41,445 bases of DNA from a virus. The notes under the pieces were generated by a model, which did no database searches, had not been told where the DNA came from, and saw nothing but the letters and a program-made list of their open reading frames with translations. Below are positions 39,793-41,445 of this stretch, piece after piece (position 1 is the stretch's first letter; the number at the start of each line of letters is the position of its first letter). The stretch lies in the IMG/VR virus record IMGVR_UViG_3300020477_000056, positions 1 through 41,445 of that record; one strand, given 5' to 3'. The translations under genes were made by a program, and so were the position numbers.

Positions 39793-40196
39793 CAGTAGAC
39801 ACCGCAAAGTATTTGGATTTCGTTGATGGAGTTACTAGTGAACCTAGTAAGGATTTTGCAATGCTCCTTAAAAGGATAACTGAACTGGAAGTAGAAGATG
39901 ATTGTGATATCTCTCATCTTCTTACTGCGGCTCTTGGATTAACTGCGGAGGCAGGTGAGTTTACAGAAGTGGTAAAGAAAATTATTCTTCAAGGTAAACC
40001 TTATAATAAGGATAATGTATTTCATCTCAAACGTGAACTAGGAGATATTTGTTGGTATATTGCTCAGGCATGTATGGCACTTGATACGACCTTTGATGAG
40101 ATCATTGAGATGAATGTAGAAAAATTAAAGGCACGTTATCCAGGAGGAGAGTTTGATGTTCATAAATCTGAGAATCGTAAGGATGGAGACTTGTGA
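39789..40196 (+). CDS. mazG: MazG-type nucleotide pyrophosphohydrolase
   Basis: All-alpha NTP pyrophosphatase, 135 residues. The metal-binding pattern is present: EAGE at 54-57 in LGLTAEAGEFTEVVKKI and ELGD at 83-86 in LKRELGDICWYIAQ. Cyanophage MazG was long discussed as a (p)ppGpp hydrolase, but published biochemistry favours dGTP and dCTP, consistent with recycling of host nucleotides. It closes the replication block, and a late promoter follows. Confidence 0.92.
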   Translation: MTVDTAKYLDFVDGVTSEPSKDFAMLLKRITELEVEDDCDISHLLTAALGLTAEAGEFTEVVKKIILQGKPYNKDNVFHLKRELGDICWYIAQACMALDTTFDEIIEMNVEKLKARYPGGEFDVHKSENRKDGDL

Positions 40197-40201
40197 TATA
40201 G

Positions 40202-40209
40202 ACTAAATA
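40202..40209 (+). promoter_or_regulatory. Late promoter, ACTAAATA
   Basis: A late-type octamer 22 bases before the ATG at 40231, at the boundary where early/middle genes give way to a probable virion gene. Confidence 0.6.
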
Positions 40210-40230
40210 AAAGAAAAAGTGTTTTGAGCA

Positions 40231-41445
40231 ATGGATTCCAAAAATTTTACTGGATTAGAAGACGCATATAAGCTCATCTATTCTGAAGCTAAAAAAGACG
40301 AGTCTCCTGAGAAGGAAGAAGAGGATCGTAAAAAAGACGATGATCTTTTTGGATCTCCTAATAAAAATGGTAATGGTAAAAATGGTAATGGTAAGAATGG
40401 AGATGATAATGGGAAGAATGGTAAGAAGAAGGCAAAGCGTTGGTGGGATGATGATGGTGATGGAAAGGGATATGAAAAAGGTGAGGTAAAGAAAGAAGCT
40501 TACACTTTAACTAATGCTGATAAAGCAGGGAACACCAAAGCATGGCAAGATAGAGATAAGAAGAATGTAAAGACTGGTGAACCTCTTTATAAAAAAGCAT
40601 CTCACATGAATGAAGAAGATCTTCAAGAGAAGCATAAAGACACTCCTTTACAAGTAGCAGCAGTTATCGATAAGGATAGGGCAAAGAAAGCTACTGATGA
40701 TGCTACCTATGATAGGATGCATGGTAAGAATAAGAAAGCAGATGAAGATGAAAGGTATTCCAAGTGGGAACGCTATAAGATGAAGCGTGATGCTCAGAGA
40801 GCAGGTCATCCTTGGGAACATGCTAAGGGATCTACCACTGAGAAAGAAGGTAAGAAGAGTGAAAAGGCAAAGAGAGTTTATGATCCTCTTCATAATAAAG
40901 AAGAAGTTCTTTGGGATGTAGTTGCTGATGCACTAACTGATCTTCATGAGGTAGGGGGAGTTAAGTTTAAGGTTGTTCCTTTCGATATGGAAGAGGACAA
41001 GAAATGGATTCAAGGTGCAGTAAAGCGTCCGGGTGCATTCACTAGGAAAGCAAAAGCACATGACATGCCCGTTCAGAAATTTGCTAAGTATGTTGATGAC
41101 CATCCTGATAAGTTTGATACTCGTACTAAGAGACAAGCAAACCTTGCTCAGACTTTTGCGTCAATGAAGAAAGAAGGTGCTGATATTCAGGCACTAGCTA
41201 ATTTCTTTATTAATGAAGGTGCAGATGAAGAAGCAGTAAATCATGTTCTTGCTAATTGGGTAGTAACCAAAGAAGATTATTGGATGGAATTTGAGGAAGG
41301 TTACCAACGTGAACCTGACGGTGGAGAAGCAAAGGAGCGTCAGAGAAGAAGAGAGCAAAAAGGTGGAGACAGAACTGAAAAGGTAAGAGGAGAAAGAACT
41401 CCTATGCCACCAAGAGGTGATAAGCGTAGAGAAGAGTTTGAAAGG
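40231..41445 (+). CDS. Large Lys-rich probable virion protein, 3' partial
   Basis: An open frame from ATG 40231 to the window edge, at least 405 codons, with no stop inside. The N-terminus MDSKNFTGLEDAYKLIYSEA is the helical leader type seen on several cyanophage structural proteins. Residues 45-65 are an Asn/Gly/Lys repeat and a Trp-Trp-Asp-rich stretch follows. The middle contains WDVVADALTDLHEVGGVKF and RPGAFTRKAKAHDMPVQKFA, then RTKRQANLAQTFASMKKEG. The visible end is Arg/Glu/Gly-rich. A late promoter precedes it. It is probably a head or neck structural protein, but I cannot name it. Confidence 0.75.
   Translation, partial: MDSKNFTGLEDAYKLIYSEAKKDESPEKEEEDRKKDDDLFGSPNKNGNGKNGNGKNGDDNGKNGKKKAKRWWDDDGDGKGYEKGEVKKEAYTLTNADKAGNTKAWQDRDKKNVKTGEPLYKKASHMNEEDLQEKHKDTPLQVAAVIDKDRAKKATDDATYDRMHGKNKKADEDERYSKWERYKMKRDAQRAGHPWEHAKGSTTEKEGKKSEKAKRVYDPLHNKEEVLWDVVADALTDLHEVGGVKFKVVPFDMEEDKKWIQGAVKRPGAFTRKAKAHDMPVQKFAKYVDDHPDKFDTRTKRQANLAQTFASMKKEGADIQALANFFINEGADEEAVNHVLANWVVTKEDYWMEFEEGYQREPDGGEAKERQRRREQKGGDRTEKVRGERTPMPPRGDKRREEFER
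40363..40423 (+). repeat. 15-bp tandem repeat coding for Lys-Asn-Gly-Asn-Gly
   Basis: AAAAATGGTAATGGT at 40363-40377 is repeated exactly at 40378-40392, followed by degenerate copies to about 40423. It encodes the KNGNG linker of the large partial gene and is a likely site of length variation by slippage. Confidence 0.8.

Noticed and set aside
40363-40423. CRISPR array or origin iterons
   Set aside because: The repeat unit is 15 bp without spacers, lies in frame within a coding region and encodes a simple linker, so it is a coding microrepeat.
1-41445. tRNA genes
   Set aside because: I looked for T-loop motifs (GTTCGA or GTTCAA with pairing arms). The only GTTCGA-type hits (for example 31925 and 31995) do not sit in cloverleaf-forming sequence.

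Overview
The window is a contiguous piece of a T4-like myovirus genome, most likely a marine cyanophage of Prochlorococcus or Synechococcus. The phage assignment rests on recognisable orthologues of T4 head and tail genes (gp18, gp19, gp20, gp21, gp22, gp23), replication genes (gp41, gp43, gp44, gp45, gp62, RegA), recombination genes (UvsX, UvsY, UvsW, gp46, gp47) and the late sigma factor gp55, in blocks ordered largely as in T4. The cyanobacterial host is inferred from a ferredoxin-dependent bilin reductase (PebS-like), a PsbN-like photosystem II protein, a DUF3110 protein, a CobS-type ATPase, a peptide deformylase, Hsp20 and MazG. The DNA is AT-rich, every gene is on the plus strand, and genes are packed with ATGA or TAATG overlaps.

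Layout. 1-9.3 kb: virion block (tail sheath, tail tube, portal, small core-region proteins, prohead protease, scaffold, major capsid), punctuated by T4-type late promoters (NNTAAATA) and closed by a strong terminator. 9.3-14.0 kb: a structured leader and peptide deformylase, a tail-tube-like protein, a zinc-ribbon protein, UvsY, a 2OG-Fe(II) oxygenase, UvsW and an Sm-like small protein. 14.0-18.2 kb: a sigma70-type promoter, gp55, a second 2OG oxygenase, gp47, DUF3110 and gp46. 18.2-20.7 kb: an accessory cassette of three sulfotransferase-like paralogues with a pebS-like gene between the second and third. 20.7-25.8 kb: a three-hairpin RNA, a large metallopeptidase/vWA protein (CobT-like), psbN, small unknown genes and the MoxR/CobS-type AAA+ ATPase. 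25.8-35.5 kb: the T4 replisome block 45-44-62-regA-43, interrupted between 44 and 62 by seven tiny genes plus dam, and between regA and 43 by hsp20, a long structured RNA and two more Sm-like proteins. 35.5-40.2 kb: a nucleotidyltransferase, a fatty-acid desaturase, UvsX, gp41 and MazG. 40.2 kb to the end: the start of a large lysine-rich protein behind a late promoter; this gene runs off the window.

How it works together. gp55 directs late transcription from the TAAATA promoters of the virion genes. The gp45/44/62 clamp system, gp43 and gp41 form the replication fork, and UvsX/UvsY/UvsW/46/47 carry recombination-dependent replication. The accessory genes would adjust host pigment, photosystem II, membrane lipids and nucleotide pools. 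The items most worth a second look are the sulfotransferase/pebS cassette, the three Sm-like paralogues (two directly behind a structured RNA of about 190 nt), two terminator/extended -10 promoter modules that are nearly identical over 16 nt, a possible kissing-loop leader before the deformylase, a DUF3310 protein carrying RTX-like repeats, and the split CobS/CobT-type pair.
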